From positions 1 to 44,276 of the IMG/VR virus record IMGVR_UViG_3300047299_000293: a stretch of DNA of 44,276 nucleotides; one strand, written 5' to 3'. Each line of letters starts with the position of its first letter. Position 1 is the first letter of the stretch. The DNA is from a virus. The notes under the pieces are model-generated. The model had not been told where the DNA came from. It made no database searches and worked only from the letters and a program-made list of their open reading frames with translations. Shown here in pieces: positions 7,045 through 14,837 of this stretch. The translations under genes and the position numbers were made by a program.

Positions 7045-7980
7045 TCAGCAGCCACAGCAGTTGCAATTGCAGTTGCAATTGGTCAGCACATTCACCGTGC
7101 GCAACCGCACCTGTCCACCTTCATCAACCAGTTCGTAGTCATGCCGGGTTGTGATGTTGCCGCTGCCATAGCAATTGATGGCATAACCAGTGCCTGCGCA
7201 ATTGGCCACTTGCTTAAAGAAGTAGTCGTGCAGCCAACCATAGTTGGCGGTCCACATGGAGCCGCCGTTGTTCATGTACATGTCCCAATTGCCGTCGGTC
7301 TTCAAAAACCCCATCAGGTTGCTGTTGACGTGCAGGTAACGGGTGCTGCCCTGGTCTGTGTCGTAAAAGTCGATCGTGGGCGAGGTGCTCTGTACGGTCT
7401 GACTGGGCAATGTCAGGCGCCCACTCATGCTGTCGCCAGTACGCGCTACCCGCCCCGACAAATCGATGTTGACCGTGGCGTTGCCGTTCGCGTCCGGACC
7501 ACCACCGTTAACCGAGCGGACAAAGGCCGAGGCATCGTAGCCGTCCAGGCGGTCTGCGTCCATCGCCTTGGCATTGATACCCAAATAGGCCGAGTTGTGG
7601 TTGTGTGAAGCTGAAGCAAAAGCACTGGCGTGCTGACCGTCGAGCAAGTCGGCATCGAGCCCGGAGCCCGCGCCATCCACCGTGAGCAGTTTGGCCAGCA
7701 CGTCCGCTGCTGTGTAAGCAGCCGCATTGAGCTTGACCGCGAACTGGGCATCGATCCCACTGGCCAGGTCCATGATGAAGCGCCAGTTGTCCGGGTTGGT
7801 ACCAATCAGCTGGTAAAGCTTGAGCTGGTCCGTGCGGTAGCACAGCATGCCCACTTGCTGGTTGGTCGTCGGAAATGTGGTGCCGCTGTTGCAGGAGATC
7901 GCCGTCTTGTCGTTGTTCAGGATCTCGATGAGCGAGTCAGACAGCGTGCGCGACGACGGTATGTCGGTGAAGTTTTGCAT
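7045..7980 (-). CDS. Tail fibre/receptor-binding protein with Asn-Cys-rich C-terminal tip
   Basis: 311 aa. The N-terminal part (NSGTTFPTTNQQVGMLCYRT, then LKLYQLIGT) is typical of a phage fibre attachment region. The middle has two fibre repeats of the LLDGQHASAF/RLDGYDASAF type, an HNHN motif like those near metal-binding fibre tips, and SGRVARTGDSMSGRLTLPSQ. The C-terminal region is Gly/Asn/Trp-rich with Cys263 and Cys273. The last twelve residues are Thr, four Asn-Cys pairs, then Cys-Gly-Cys. This tail is unlike ordinary fibre tips or chaperone domains. The five genes directly downstream form an overlapping chain ending in two oxygenase-like enzymes and a radical-SAM/SPASM maturase. Confidence 0.85.
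   Translation of the reverse strand: MQNFTDIPSSRTLSDSLIEILNNDKTAISCNSGTTFPTTNQQVGMLCYRTDQLKLYQLIGTNPDNWRFIMDLASGIDAQFAVKLNAAAYTAADVLAKLLTVDGAGSGLDADLLDGQHASAFASASHNHNSAYLGINAKAMDADRLDGYDASAFVRSVNGGGPDANGNATVNIDLSGRVARTGDSMSGRLTLPSQTVQSTSPTIDFYDTDQGSTRYLHVNSNLMGFLKTDGNWDMYMNNGGSMWTANYGWLHDYFFKQVANCAGTGYAINCYGSGNITTRHDYELVDEGGQVRLRTVNVLTNCNCNCNCCGC
7048..7083 (-). repeat. Asn-Cys repeat at the fibre C-terminus (12-bp DNA repeat)
   Basis: Codons 300-311 of the fibre gene. The DNA contains the 12-base unit GTTGCAATTGCA nearly twice, giving alternating Asn (AAC/AAT) and Cys (all TGC) codons, then Cys-Gly-Cys before TGA. Six of the last ten residues are Cys. TTGCAA is self-complementary, so the tract could expand or contract by slippage. 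In sequence composition it resembles the core of a ribosomally made, post-translationally modified peptide. Confidence 0.8.
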
Positions 7981-8020
7981 GGTGAGTGGGTGGGTAAGTG
8001 ACTGAGGTACATGGGAGCTA

Positions 8021-9373
8021 TCAGTACCCCTGAGCGATCCAGGTGAAGGTGCCGGTCACGCGAGCGCCAGCGGTGTTTTCTAAAACTGCCGTGAAGCCTG
8101 TTCGGGTGACTGCACTGGATAGGCGCGGGATGGCGACCACCGTGCCGCCCTTGTGGGTCATGGTCACCTCGGGCGGCACCCTAAAAATTCGGGAAAAGCC
8201 GATAACAGCCTCTGCCTGCGCATCGATGATCTGCACAGTGCCCCGGTCAAAGACATCGGGCACATCCACCGTCACGCGCAGCGCGTCAATAAAACCCCGG
8301 TCGGAGTTTCTGGACTTCAAGATGGCGCGGAATAAGGCGCGCTGGTAGGTGTAGTCACCCTGAATGAAGTCCCGGAAATCCGTGTAGCCCGGGGGATGGC
8401 CCGCTTCGACGATGCTTGCAAAGTCGGCCTCGGTGATCTCAGTGCTGGCCACGATCATGTCGCTGATCACACCGTTGGCGTGGCGGCGGTACTGCTCAGC
8501 GAGCGCCAAGGCTTCATGGGCCTTGAGGCGCATCGCCCGGTGCAGGGCATCCGAGACACCCAGCCCTTCTTGCAAGAGCCGCCTGTACGCCACTGTGCGG
8601 CCCAAGGTTTCGGCAAACGCCAGTGCCTCGGCCACCTGTTTGACGGATTGGCGACTGAGCTGATCGCTCGTGGTGAATGCCTCAGGGACTGGCTTTTGAA
8701 GCCGTTTGGCGGTCTGATCGCTCACAGCCAAACCCTCGCTGATGCGCAGGATGAAGGCGATCAGGTCGTAATAAGTTTCGGCAAAATTCAGCGCTTCGGA
8801 GACCTGTTTGCTGAAGCGTTGATCCAGGTCATCGGTCAAAGCCACCTTTTCAGTGAATGCTTTGGCAGATACCCGCGCGGATACCGATGACACCTGCAGG
8901 TTCTCAGCATGCTTTTGGCGCATCTGCCGCGACAGGCCTTCGGTGACAGACAGGCCTTCTTGCAGGGCTTTGGCCACCAAGCGGGCCAAGCCGTCCAGCG
9001 TTTGGAGGTTTTCTTGAACAGACTTGCTGCTCGACTTGGCAACGCCCTCAGTCACCCCAATCGACTCAACCCATCGCAAAACATAGGCGATCAGGTCGTA
9101 GTAGGTGTCGGCAAACCCGATTGACTCCGTCTTTTGCAGCGTGGCCTGATGACGCCGGGTTTCTGCAAGGGACAGAGTTTCGCCAATACGCTTGCCATGC
9201 TGAAGACCTGACGTGTGCGTCCAAGCCAGCGTGGCAGCCACTGCGACCACATAGACAGCGGGGTAAGCCGTGAGCCACGATTTGCCCGCACTGGCGCTAT
9301 GCCAAGTGAAACTGGCATTGGCCCAGGTGTAGCGCGGCCCTTGGGACTCGCCTACGGTGACCGTCTCGACCAT
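8021..9373 (-). CDS. Phage tail protein with about 13 tandem 18-residue repeats
   Basis: 450 aa. Residues 63-305 are about 13 tandem units of 18-20 residues with pattern xxExLxxx(E/D)xLxRxxxK, for example LQEGLSVTEGLSRQMRQK and VSEALNFAETYYDLIAF. Three units carry a longer variant with YYDLIA or TVAYRR. Residues 1-60 are Trp-rich (YTWANASFTW). The C-terminal region (335-450) begins PPGYTDFRDFIQGDYTYQRALF and ends in a beta-rich domain (FTAVLENTAGARVTGTFTW) plausible for virion assembly. Position between J-distal and fibre genes suggests a shaft-like or spacer virion protein. It starts 5 bases from the preceding gene's stop. Exact role unknown. Confidence 0.75.
   Translation of the reverse strand: MVETVTVGESQGPRYTWANASFTWHSASAGKSWLTAYPAVYVVAVAATLAWTHTSGLQHGKRIGETLSLAETRRHQATLQKTESIGFADTYYDLIAYVLRWVESIGVTEGVAKSSSKSVQENLQTLDGLARLVAKALQEGLSVTEGLSRQMRQKHAENLQVSSVSARVSAKAFTEKVALTDDLDQRFSKQVSEALNFAETYYDLIAFILRISEGLAVSDQTAKRLQKPVPEAFTTSDQLSRQSVKQVAEALAFAETLGRTVAYRRLLQEGLGVSDALHRAMRLKAHEALALAEQYRRHANGVISDMIVASTEITEADFASIVEAGHPPGYTDFRDFIQGDYTYQRALFRAILKSRNSDRGFIDALRVTVDVPDVFDRGTVQIIDAQAEAVIGFSRIFRVPPEVTMTHKGGTVVAIPRLSSAVTRTGFTAVLENTAGARVTGTFTWIAQGY
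8459..9187 (-). repeat. Tandem 18-20-residue protein repeats
   Basis: DNA encoding residues 63-305 of the preceding protein: about 13 diverged units, most exactly 18 codons, a few 19 or 20. The conserved positions are Glu at 3, Leu or another hydrophobic at 5, an acidic residue near 9, a basic residue near 13 and often Lys at 17. DNA identity between units is low, so duplication is old or under selection at the protein level. Confidence 0.7.
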
Positions 9374-9378
9374 GGCGA

Positions 9379-9825
9379 TCAGCTCATGGTGAAGGTGAAC
9401 ACTGCCGTAAGGCTGTCGTCCGCCCCCTTGTTCACCACCGGGAACACCACCCTGTCGAGCATGATGCCGCCCGATGCGGCATTGAACACCCCAGCTTCCG
9501 TGATCGCCCCCGTGCCATCGCCTGCAGGGAAGTCGGCGGTGAAGCTGAAGGCCTTGGTGCCCACCGCGTGCGCGTAGGTGGCGGCGTTTCGGTCGAGCTC
9601 GGAGACCAGGGCCGACTGGCTGGCCGCAGCCGCCGTGGTGCCCGTGCCCAGAGCGATGAAACCCATGACCGAGGGACGACTGGCTGATTTGCCGATGGCA
9701 TCGGCGATGAAATCAAAGCCAACGTTGACGATGATGTTGTCTTTGTGAACGGTTTCGATGTCGCCACTGGCGCGTCGAACAATGAGGGTCATCGCCCCCT
9801 GCAGTTGCATGGTTTCGTCAATCAT
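9379..9825 (-). CDS. Phage tail-associated protein, unknown
   Basis: 148 aa from the ATG at 9825 (AAGG upstream); the frame is open 65 codons further, into the J gene, without a ribosome site. The sequence is beta-rich: GAMTLIVRRASGDIETVHKD, IADAIG, FIALGTGTTAAAA, TGAITEAGVFNAASGGIML, ending in a strand FTFTMS. The FIALGTGTT...EAGVFN pattern is common in small phage proteins encoded next to tail-tip and fibre genes. No specific function can be given; a virion accessory at the tail tip is likely from position. Confidence 0.65.
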   Translation of the reverse strand: MIDETMQLQGAMTLIVRRASGDIETVHKDNIIVNVGFDFIADAIGKSASRPSVMGFIALGTGTTAAAASQSALVSELDRNAATYAHAVGTKAFSFTADFPAGDGTGAITEAGVFNAASGGIMLDRVVFPVVNKGADDSLTAVFTFTMS

Positions 9826-9849
9826 GTAGTGCCTTAAAAGTGAATTGCT

Positions 9850-9875
9850 AAAAAAATCAGCGCACTGCTCAGTGC
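9850..9875 (-). terminator. Weak terminator-like hairpin at the end of J
   Basis: GCACT-GCTC-AGTGC (62-66/71-75 within 9862-9875) is a 5-bp stem overlapping the J stop codon. On the minus strand it is followed after five bases by a run of seven T. The stem is short, so termination would be partial at best. Confidence 0.35.
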
Positions 9876-12800
9876 AGCCGCAAACTGCTGAACGCACCCA
9901 CGGGCTCAAGCCGTGCGCTGGCCGACTGGACACCGCCGCCCATCCGGGCGGCAAAGAGGCGGCGTTCTGTGCTAGTCTGGCAAACCCCCAGGCAGATCCG
10001 ATCGGATGCTTCCAGTTCAAATGCGAGCGTGATTCGCCGGGACAAATGGTCTTCCAGAAAGAAGCCTTGGGTTTGGGCGTCGTAGCCCAGCAGCAAATGG
10101 CCGACTGGCCCTGTTGCTTTCCAGATCACGCAAGTCGTGACCTCTTGGGGGATGAACCAGAACGAGGTGTGGAACACCTGCGGCAGGCTCACAGTCCAGG
10201 CCACCTGGGTGGTGTCCTTGACCATCAGCCCCTTGCCGTAGCGGCCATCGCCGTAACTCACGCCCGCCGACTGGATCGTTACTGCATTGCCAATGCCCAT
10301 CACAGATCCGCTGAGCCGCCAGCCGTAGAGTTCACCCGGGTGCAGCACATCCTCTCGCGCCATCTGAAACCGCGCATCCACGTTGGCGATGGCGCCGTCG
10401 TAGGTCCACTGCCGCCGGGCGGCGTCACCGCTCCAGACAAAGTTGGCTTCCTGCCAGGTGGTGCGGTCATCGACCGAAGCGCCCAGACTGCTGAGCAAGG
10501 TGTTCTGTGCCCGGATGGGCGAGACCAGATCCAACTCGAACAGGTATTCGGCCACTTGCGCGCCGGTGTTCATGCGCAGCACGTTTTTGCCATTGACCGT
10601 GACCACCGAGGCGAAGTGCTTGGTGCCAGCAAAGCCCCCTGCTTGCTCGTCACGCTCGAGGATCAGGTTGGCGTTTTGCGGCTGAGCCACCACGGTCGAG
10701 ACGAAAGTGGGCGTGTCGCTGTAGATCCCGGGCGAGGCGATCGCCTTGATCCAGAACTTGCGCTCGCCATCAAATCCGGAGGGCAGCGTGTAGCTGGTGG
10801 ACTTGACCTCGGCCACAAACAGCGATGCGTCCCATGCCGCACCTTCTCGCAGCTCATAGCCCACCACCTCGGGCTCTGGGTTGGGTTGCCAGCGAAACTC
10901 CAGCCGGTTGGCCGACTGCACGACATCGAACTGGCGCACCGTGGCCGGGGCCAGCAAGGTCAGCACAAAGGTGTTGACATGCGCGCTGTATTGGCCCGAG
11001 GTGTCATAAGCGCGGATGTGGTACGGGTACTGCCCGGCCGCGTCCTGGTCGTGGACCATCTGGGTGCCCGAGGTCTTGGCGACCAGTAGGGCGTCGTCCC
11101 AGCCTGGCCCCACTCTCACCTCATAGCCCGCCAGATCGGCATCGGGCAGTTCGTCCCAGCTCAGCAGCAGATCGGACATGCGCCGCTGCACGGTAAAGCC
11201 GGTCACATCCGACGGGGGCAGTGTCTTGCCCAGCACCGTGGCGCTGAGTGTGGCGGGCGCACTTTCTTTGCGGGTGATGCCGATGGCCTTTAAGCTGAAC
11301 TCATACTCCCCCTCTTGTGCATCCCGGATTTCTGCGTAATTGGCGCTCACCAGCGGCAGGCTCTCGAAATTGCCACCGCCTACCCGGTAAGCAAGCCGGT
11401 AAGCAATGGCACTAGGTACCTCAGCCCAGGACAGTTGCACCAGCACCTGCGCCCGGTCTTTGACCCGGTACAGGCTCTCTCGCATGCTGAGGGCCGTGGG
11501 GGCGGCAGGCATGTCCGACAGCACCGTGATGGCGCGCGGCTGCAGCGCCAGGCCCTCTTCAATGGCCGCGTACTTGCCCGGGTTGTGGGCCAGAGCCGTG
11601 ACTTCATGCACACCGGGCTCGCGCTCGGCCGCTGACACCACCCGAAACAGTTGTGGCACGATGATGGAAGAAGCCAGTACCCAAATGGCATCGGTTTGCG
11701 GCGCCATGCTGAAGGGGATGGTGACCGTGAGGGTTCGCCGAGCGTGTGCATCACCACTGGACGCAGCGAAGGTAGCCCCCACCAGGCGCTCTTCTACACT
11801 GCCATTGGGCAAGATCACCGAAAGCCACCAAGGCAAATCGGCTGGCAAATCCTGGTCCAGGGTAACGCTGGTGGTGGTAGCTGCTGCGACGCGCCCCCCA
11901 AGGCGCATGCCGCCCCGACTTGGGTCAGCCACCTGGATGACATCGCCCGGGCGCACCACTGCGCCTTCCAATCCTGTTCGGAAGGTGATGATTTCTGATT
12001 CAGACTGCTCGGAATACAGCAGCCACTTGCCCACCCGGTTGGCCTGCCCGCGCGAGGTGCAGCCCATGGCCACCACATCGGCTTGCACCACGCCGTAACG
12101 AGCGATGCCTACGACGTCCTCAACGTATTCCACCTTCTGCCTGTAAAAATCCTCCGGATCGACCCAGCTGACCAGGGCCACGGTGTGCCGGGCTTTGGCA
12201 GACGAGCCCTGGTAGGCGAACTCGCCATCGATGACGTTGGCAGCGGTGAATTGGTAGACCGGGTCTTGGGGCGCATCTTGCGTGACGGTGATGGCTCCAC
12301 CCGACCAATAGGCCATGCCCCGAAAGACCGAAGCCATGTCCTGCACCACCTTGTAGGCCTGCTCGCGTGTTTGCAGGTAGAGGTTGCAGGTGAAGCGAGG
12401 CTCGAGACCACCCAGGCCATCGGGCACGAATTCGTCACAGTAACGGGCCACCCGGTACAGGGCCCACTTGTCGACCTGGGACTCAGGGATGAAATGCCCC
12501 AAGCCATAACGGGTGTTGGTGACCAGATCGTAAAAACACCAAGCCGGGTTATCCGTCCAGGCCACCTTGAAGGTGCCATCCCAGACACCCGCGTATGAAC
12601 GGGACTCGGATTCATAGTTGGACGGCACCCGCACACGCAGGAGTTTGAGCTCGTAGCTGCGCCGGGGGATGGCGTTGAACTGCGAGGCGTCCACCCGCAA
12701 GGCCATCAGGGCGCTGTTGGGGTAGCGCAGCTTGCTTTCGATGACCTCAGTGTACGAGTCCAGAAAGGTCTTGTTTTGCAGGCTGCTTTGGGTCGCGTCC

Positions 12801-13414
12801 TCGGTCAGTCTGCGAAGACGAACATCCCAAGGGCCTGTGCCGGACAGTGGCACGTAGTAACTGCGTTGATAACGCGAAGTGGTCTTGCCAGAGACCGTGT
12901 CGGTGAGCAATTGAACAAAACCAGCGCCTGCTGACTGCAAGTCGATCGCATAGCTCACCGATGTGCCGTTCAAGTCGCCGTTGGTCGTGTCCTGCAAGGT
13001 GAGCGCGGGCATGCTCACTTTAAGGCGCACAGCGTCCACGTCGGGGTCGGTGATGGCGCGCACGACCGGCTGGGCAAACTTGCACTCCACGCCGACCGAG
13101 ACTTCGTTTTCTACCGAAGCAAAGCCCGGGATGTAACCCTGCTGCTGGGTGCCGGGGCGGCTTTCAAGTGTCACCCCAGAAAAGTTGTAGCTGCCATCGG
13201 CATTCTGAATCGGCGTGTCGTCCAGAAAGACCGACTGCAGGCCCTGGACCAGGCCTTCGATTTCTCCCTCGCAGACCAAATCGACCACACGGGCGTAGGC
13301 TTTGGAGCGCAGGCTTTCGGCAGCTTCCTGGGCCACACGGGCGCTACCGCCGCCCGACTTGCCACCGCCACCTGCGCCGATGATCAAAGGATTTGAAGCT
13401 GGCATCAGATTCAT
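9869..13414 (-). CDS. J: Tail tip/host specificity protein J (lambda gpJ-like)
   Basis: 1181 aa, the size of lambda J. The Gly-rich N-terminus (GAGGGGKSGGG) leads into the typical J start: AYARVVDLVCEGEIEGLVQG, VFLDDTPIQNADGSYNF. The central part has the tail-tip features ending at ITVTQDAP and VSWVDPEDFYRQKVEYVED. Several fibronectin type III-like modules follow from about residue 600 (TVQRRMSDLLLSWDELPDAD, VVQSANRLEFRWQPNPEPEV). A distal lectin/concanavalin-like region at about 930-1175 may bind the receptor. The start at 13414 shares its surrounding sequence (ATCACTGC before ATGAA) with the K start, supporting this codon over ATG 13405. Forms the central tail tip. Confidence 0.93.
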   Translation of the reverse strand: MNLMPASNPLIIGAGGGGKSGGGSARVAQEAAESLRSKAYARVVDLVCEGEIEGLVQGLQSVFLDDTPIQNADGSYNFSGVTLESRPGTQQQGYIPGFASVENEVSVGVECKFAQPVVRAITDPDVDAVRLKVSMPALTLQDTTNGDLNGTSVSYAIDLQSAGAGFVQLLTDTVSGKTTSRYQRSYYVPLSGTGPWDVRLRRLTEDATQSSLQNKTFLDSYTEVIESKLRYPNSALMALRVDASQFNAIPRRSYELKLLRVRVPSNYESESRSYAGVWDGTFKVAWTDNPAWCFYDLVTNTRYGLGHFIPESQVDKWALYRVARYCDEFVPDGLGGLEPRFTCNLYLQTREQAYKVVQDMASVFRGMAYWSGGAITVTQDAPQDPVYQFTAANVIDGEFAYQGSSAKARHTVALVSWVDPEDFYRQKVEYVEDVVGIARYGVVQADVVAMGCTSRGQANRVGKWLLYSEQSESEIITFRTGLEGAVVRPGDVIQVADPSRGGMRLGGRVAAATTTSVTLDQDLPADLPWWLSVILPNGSVEERLVGATFAASSGDAHARRTLTVTIPFSMAPQTDAIWVLASSIIVPQLFRVVSAAEREPGVHEVTALAHNPGKYAAIEEGLALQPRAITVLSDMPAAPTALSMRESLYRVKDRAQVLVQLSWAEVPSAIAYRLAYRVGGGNFESLPLVSANYAEIRDAQEGEYEFSLKAIGITRKESAPATLSATVLGKTLPPSDVTGFTVQRRMSDLLLSWDELPDADLAGYEVRVGPGWDDALLVAKTSGTQMVHDQDAAGQYPYHIRAYDTSGQYSAHVNTFVLTLLAPATVRQFDVVQSANRLEFRWQPNPEPEVVGYELREGAAWDASLFVAEVKSTSYTLPSGFDGERKFWIKAIASPGIYSDTPTFVSTVVAQPQNANLILERDEQAGGFAGTKHFASVVTVNGKNVLRMNTGAQVAEYLFELDLVSPIRAQNTLLSSLGASVDDRTTWQEANFVWSGDAARRQWTYDGAIANVDARFQMAREDVLHPGELYGWRLSGSVMGIGNAVTIQSAGVSYGDGRYGKGLMVKDTTQVAWTVSLPQVFHTSFWFIPQEVTTCVIWKATGPVGHLLLGYDAQTQGFFLEDHLSRRITLAFELEASDRICLGVCQTSTERRLFAARMGGGVQSASARLEPVGAFSSLRLH

Positions 13415-13437
13415 GCAGTGATCTCATCGACAGGTAT

Positions 13438-14034
13438 TTAAAGGACAGGAATTTCATCGACATCGATGCCCGCACTGATCACGGCCGAACCCACGATCAT
13501 GCGGCCGTAGCCCACGGGCACGGGATGGCCTTGAGCAGTGGTGTTCACGGCCCCGTTGAACACATAACTGGGGCGGTTTTCTGGGCGCTCGGACGGATCT
13601 GAAGCTTTGGCGGTGGGCGCAATCATCTGGGCCACACCGCCCAGGATCATGGAAGTGCCCACCGAATACAGGGTGGCTTGCGACAAGAATGAGCCAGCGG
13701 CTGCCCAGCCCATCGGGTTCCACCAGGACACAGCAATCAAAGCTGCGCCCAGCAGGATCTGACCAAGACCGTTGCCGCCCGCACCCGAGACCACAGGCGC
13801 GATGGTGATGCGCTGCTGGCCGGTGGGTTCATGCAAGCGGTCGAGCGCGAGTTGGTCCCGCCCGGCGAGCACCCTGTAGCCCACACCCCGCTCGCCAGAG
13901 GACACCAACTCGCGCTCAAACTGCGGGAAATTCGCACAAAGAGCCCGCACCGCTTCGGCGGCCGAGGCCACTGCCATCTGATGGCGGCCACCAAAGCGCC
14001 TGCCCAGTTCACCGAGAAGAAGGATTGTGGTCAT
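13438..14034 (-). CDS. I: Tail assembly protein I (lambda gpI-like)
   Basis: 198 aa. Starts MTTILLLGELGRRFGGRHQM and has a ubiquitin-like N-terminal half (EAVRALCANFPQFERELV, GYRVLAGRDQL). A Gly/Ala-rich hydrophobic stretch follows at about 83-137 (GNGLGQILLGAALIAVSWW), and the protein ends YGRMIVGSAVISAGIDV. This is the standard lambda I layout. Gene I lies between K and J in lambda and is needed for tail-tip assembly but absent from the mature tail. Same order and spacing here. Confidence 0.9.
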   Translation of the reverse strand: MTTILLLGELGRRFGGRHQMAVASAAEAVRALCANFPQFERELVSSGERGVGYRVLAGRDQLALDRLHEPTGQQRITIAPVVSGAGGNGLGQILLGAALIAVSWWNPMGWAAAGSFLSQATLYSVGTSMILGGVAQMIAPTAKASDPSERPENRPSYVFNGAVNTTAQGHPVPVGYGRMIVGSAVISAGIDVDEIPVL

Positions 14035-14078
14035 GGCAAGACACGTGCTGCAAGTTTTAGGATCGGTAAAGGAAATGG

Positions 14079-14804
14079 TTAAAGATGCGGGTGCAGGTCT
14101 GGATGCCGCAGCGCGTGGGTGGTGACCTTTTGCCAGTACCCGCCGTACACGTCCCGACTCGACAGCCTGCCTTGCAGGTGGTGCAGGATCAGCCCGTCAC
14201 CCAGATACACCGCCGCATGGTTGGGCACAGGAGAGGCGACCTGCATCAAGAGCACATCCCCCACCTTCAGATCTATCCGATCCGTCAGATCCGTAACCTC
14301 AAACCCGGCGGATCCAAAGTTGTCCAGGTACAGGTTCAAACCGCGCTTCCACCACTCGTCAAAGCGCTCAAAATTAGGCAAATCAACGCCGCGATCCTGC
14401 GCGTACCAGTCGCGCACCAGGGCGTAGCAGTCGAGCACACCATGCGCCCATTGACGGCCCACCAGGGGCGCGACATAGCCCTCAGGCTTGATCTGCGCCC
14501 ACTGACCAGCGGGGAACGACACGATGGACCAGGGCAGCCCTGTGGCTTCGCAGGCCACACGGTCGGCCTGACTGGGCTCAGGGGGCAAGTTCGGGTGGGA
14601 ATGGAACACCTCAACGATTTCGCCTTGGCGGTCAGCCGCCACATAGTCTTCGGGGTGGATCACGAACTGGTCAGTGCCCACACCGATGTTGCGGCAAGTG
14701 CAATAGACTTCGCGGCCCTTTTGAATGACCAGCAGTCCACAGGCTTCACGGGGAAACTCTCTGGCGGCGTGGGCCAAGGCCAAGGATTGATTGATTTCAT
14801 TCAT
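14079..14804 (-). CDS. K: Tail assembly protein K: JAMM/Mov34 plus NlpC/P60 peptidase
   Basis: 241 aa with both lambda K domains. N-terminal Mov34/JAMM metalloprotease: EVFHSHP with the exact H-x-H-x7-S-x2-D motif (His68, His70, Ser78, Asp81). C-terminal NlpC/P60 domain: Cys126 in GVLDCYALVRDWY, His196 in PNHAAVYLGDG, and a second His at 208/209. These proteins assist tail-tip assembly, and the NlpC/P60 part may cut peptidoglycan on entry. The region before ATG 14804 carries the same ATCACTGC as the J start. Confidence 0.93.
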   Translation of the reverse strand: MNEINQSLALAHAAREFPREACGLLVIQKGREVYCTCRNIGVGTDQFVIHPEDYVAADRQGEIVEVFHSHPNLPPEPSQADRVACEATGLPWSIVSFPAGQWAQIKPEGYVAPLVGRQWAHGVLDCYALVRDWYAQDRGVDLPNFERFDEWWKRGLNLYLDNFGSAGFEVTDLTDRIDLKVGDVLLMQVASPVPNHAAVYLGDGLILHHLQGRLSSRDVYGGYWQKVTTHALRHPDLHPHL

Positions 14805-14837
14805 GCAGTGATTTCATTCGTGGATGGACCGCATTCA

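Noticed and set aside
8459-9187. CRISPR-like array
   Set aside because: Periodicity is at protein level (18-20 codons); DNA units are too diverged and there are no spacers or cas genes.
9845-11089. 414-codon plus-strand open frame opposite J
   Set aside because: Antisense to the J gene, whose FN3 and tail-tip features are clear; no ribosome site or recognisable domain.
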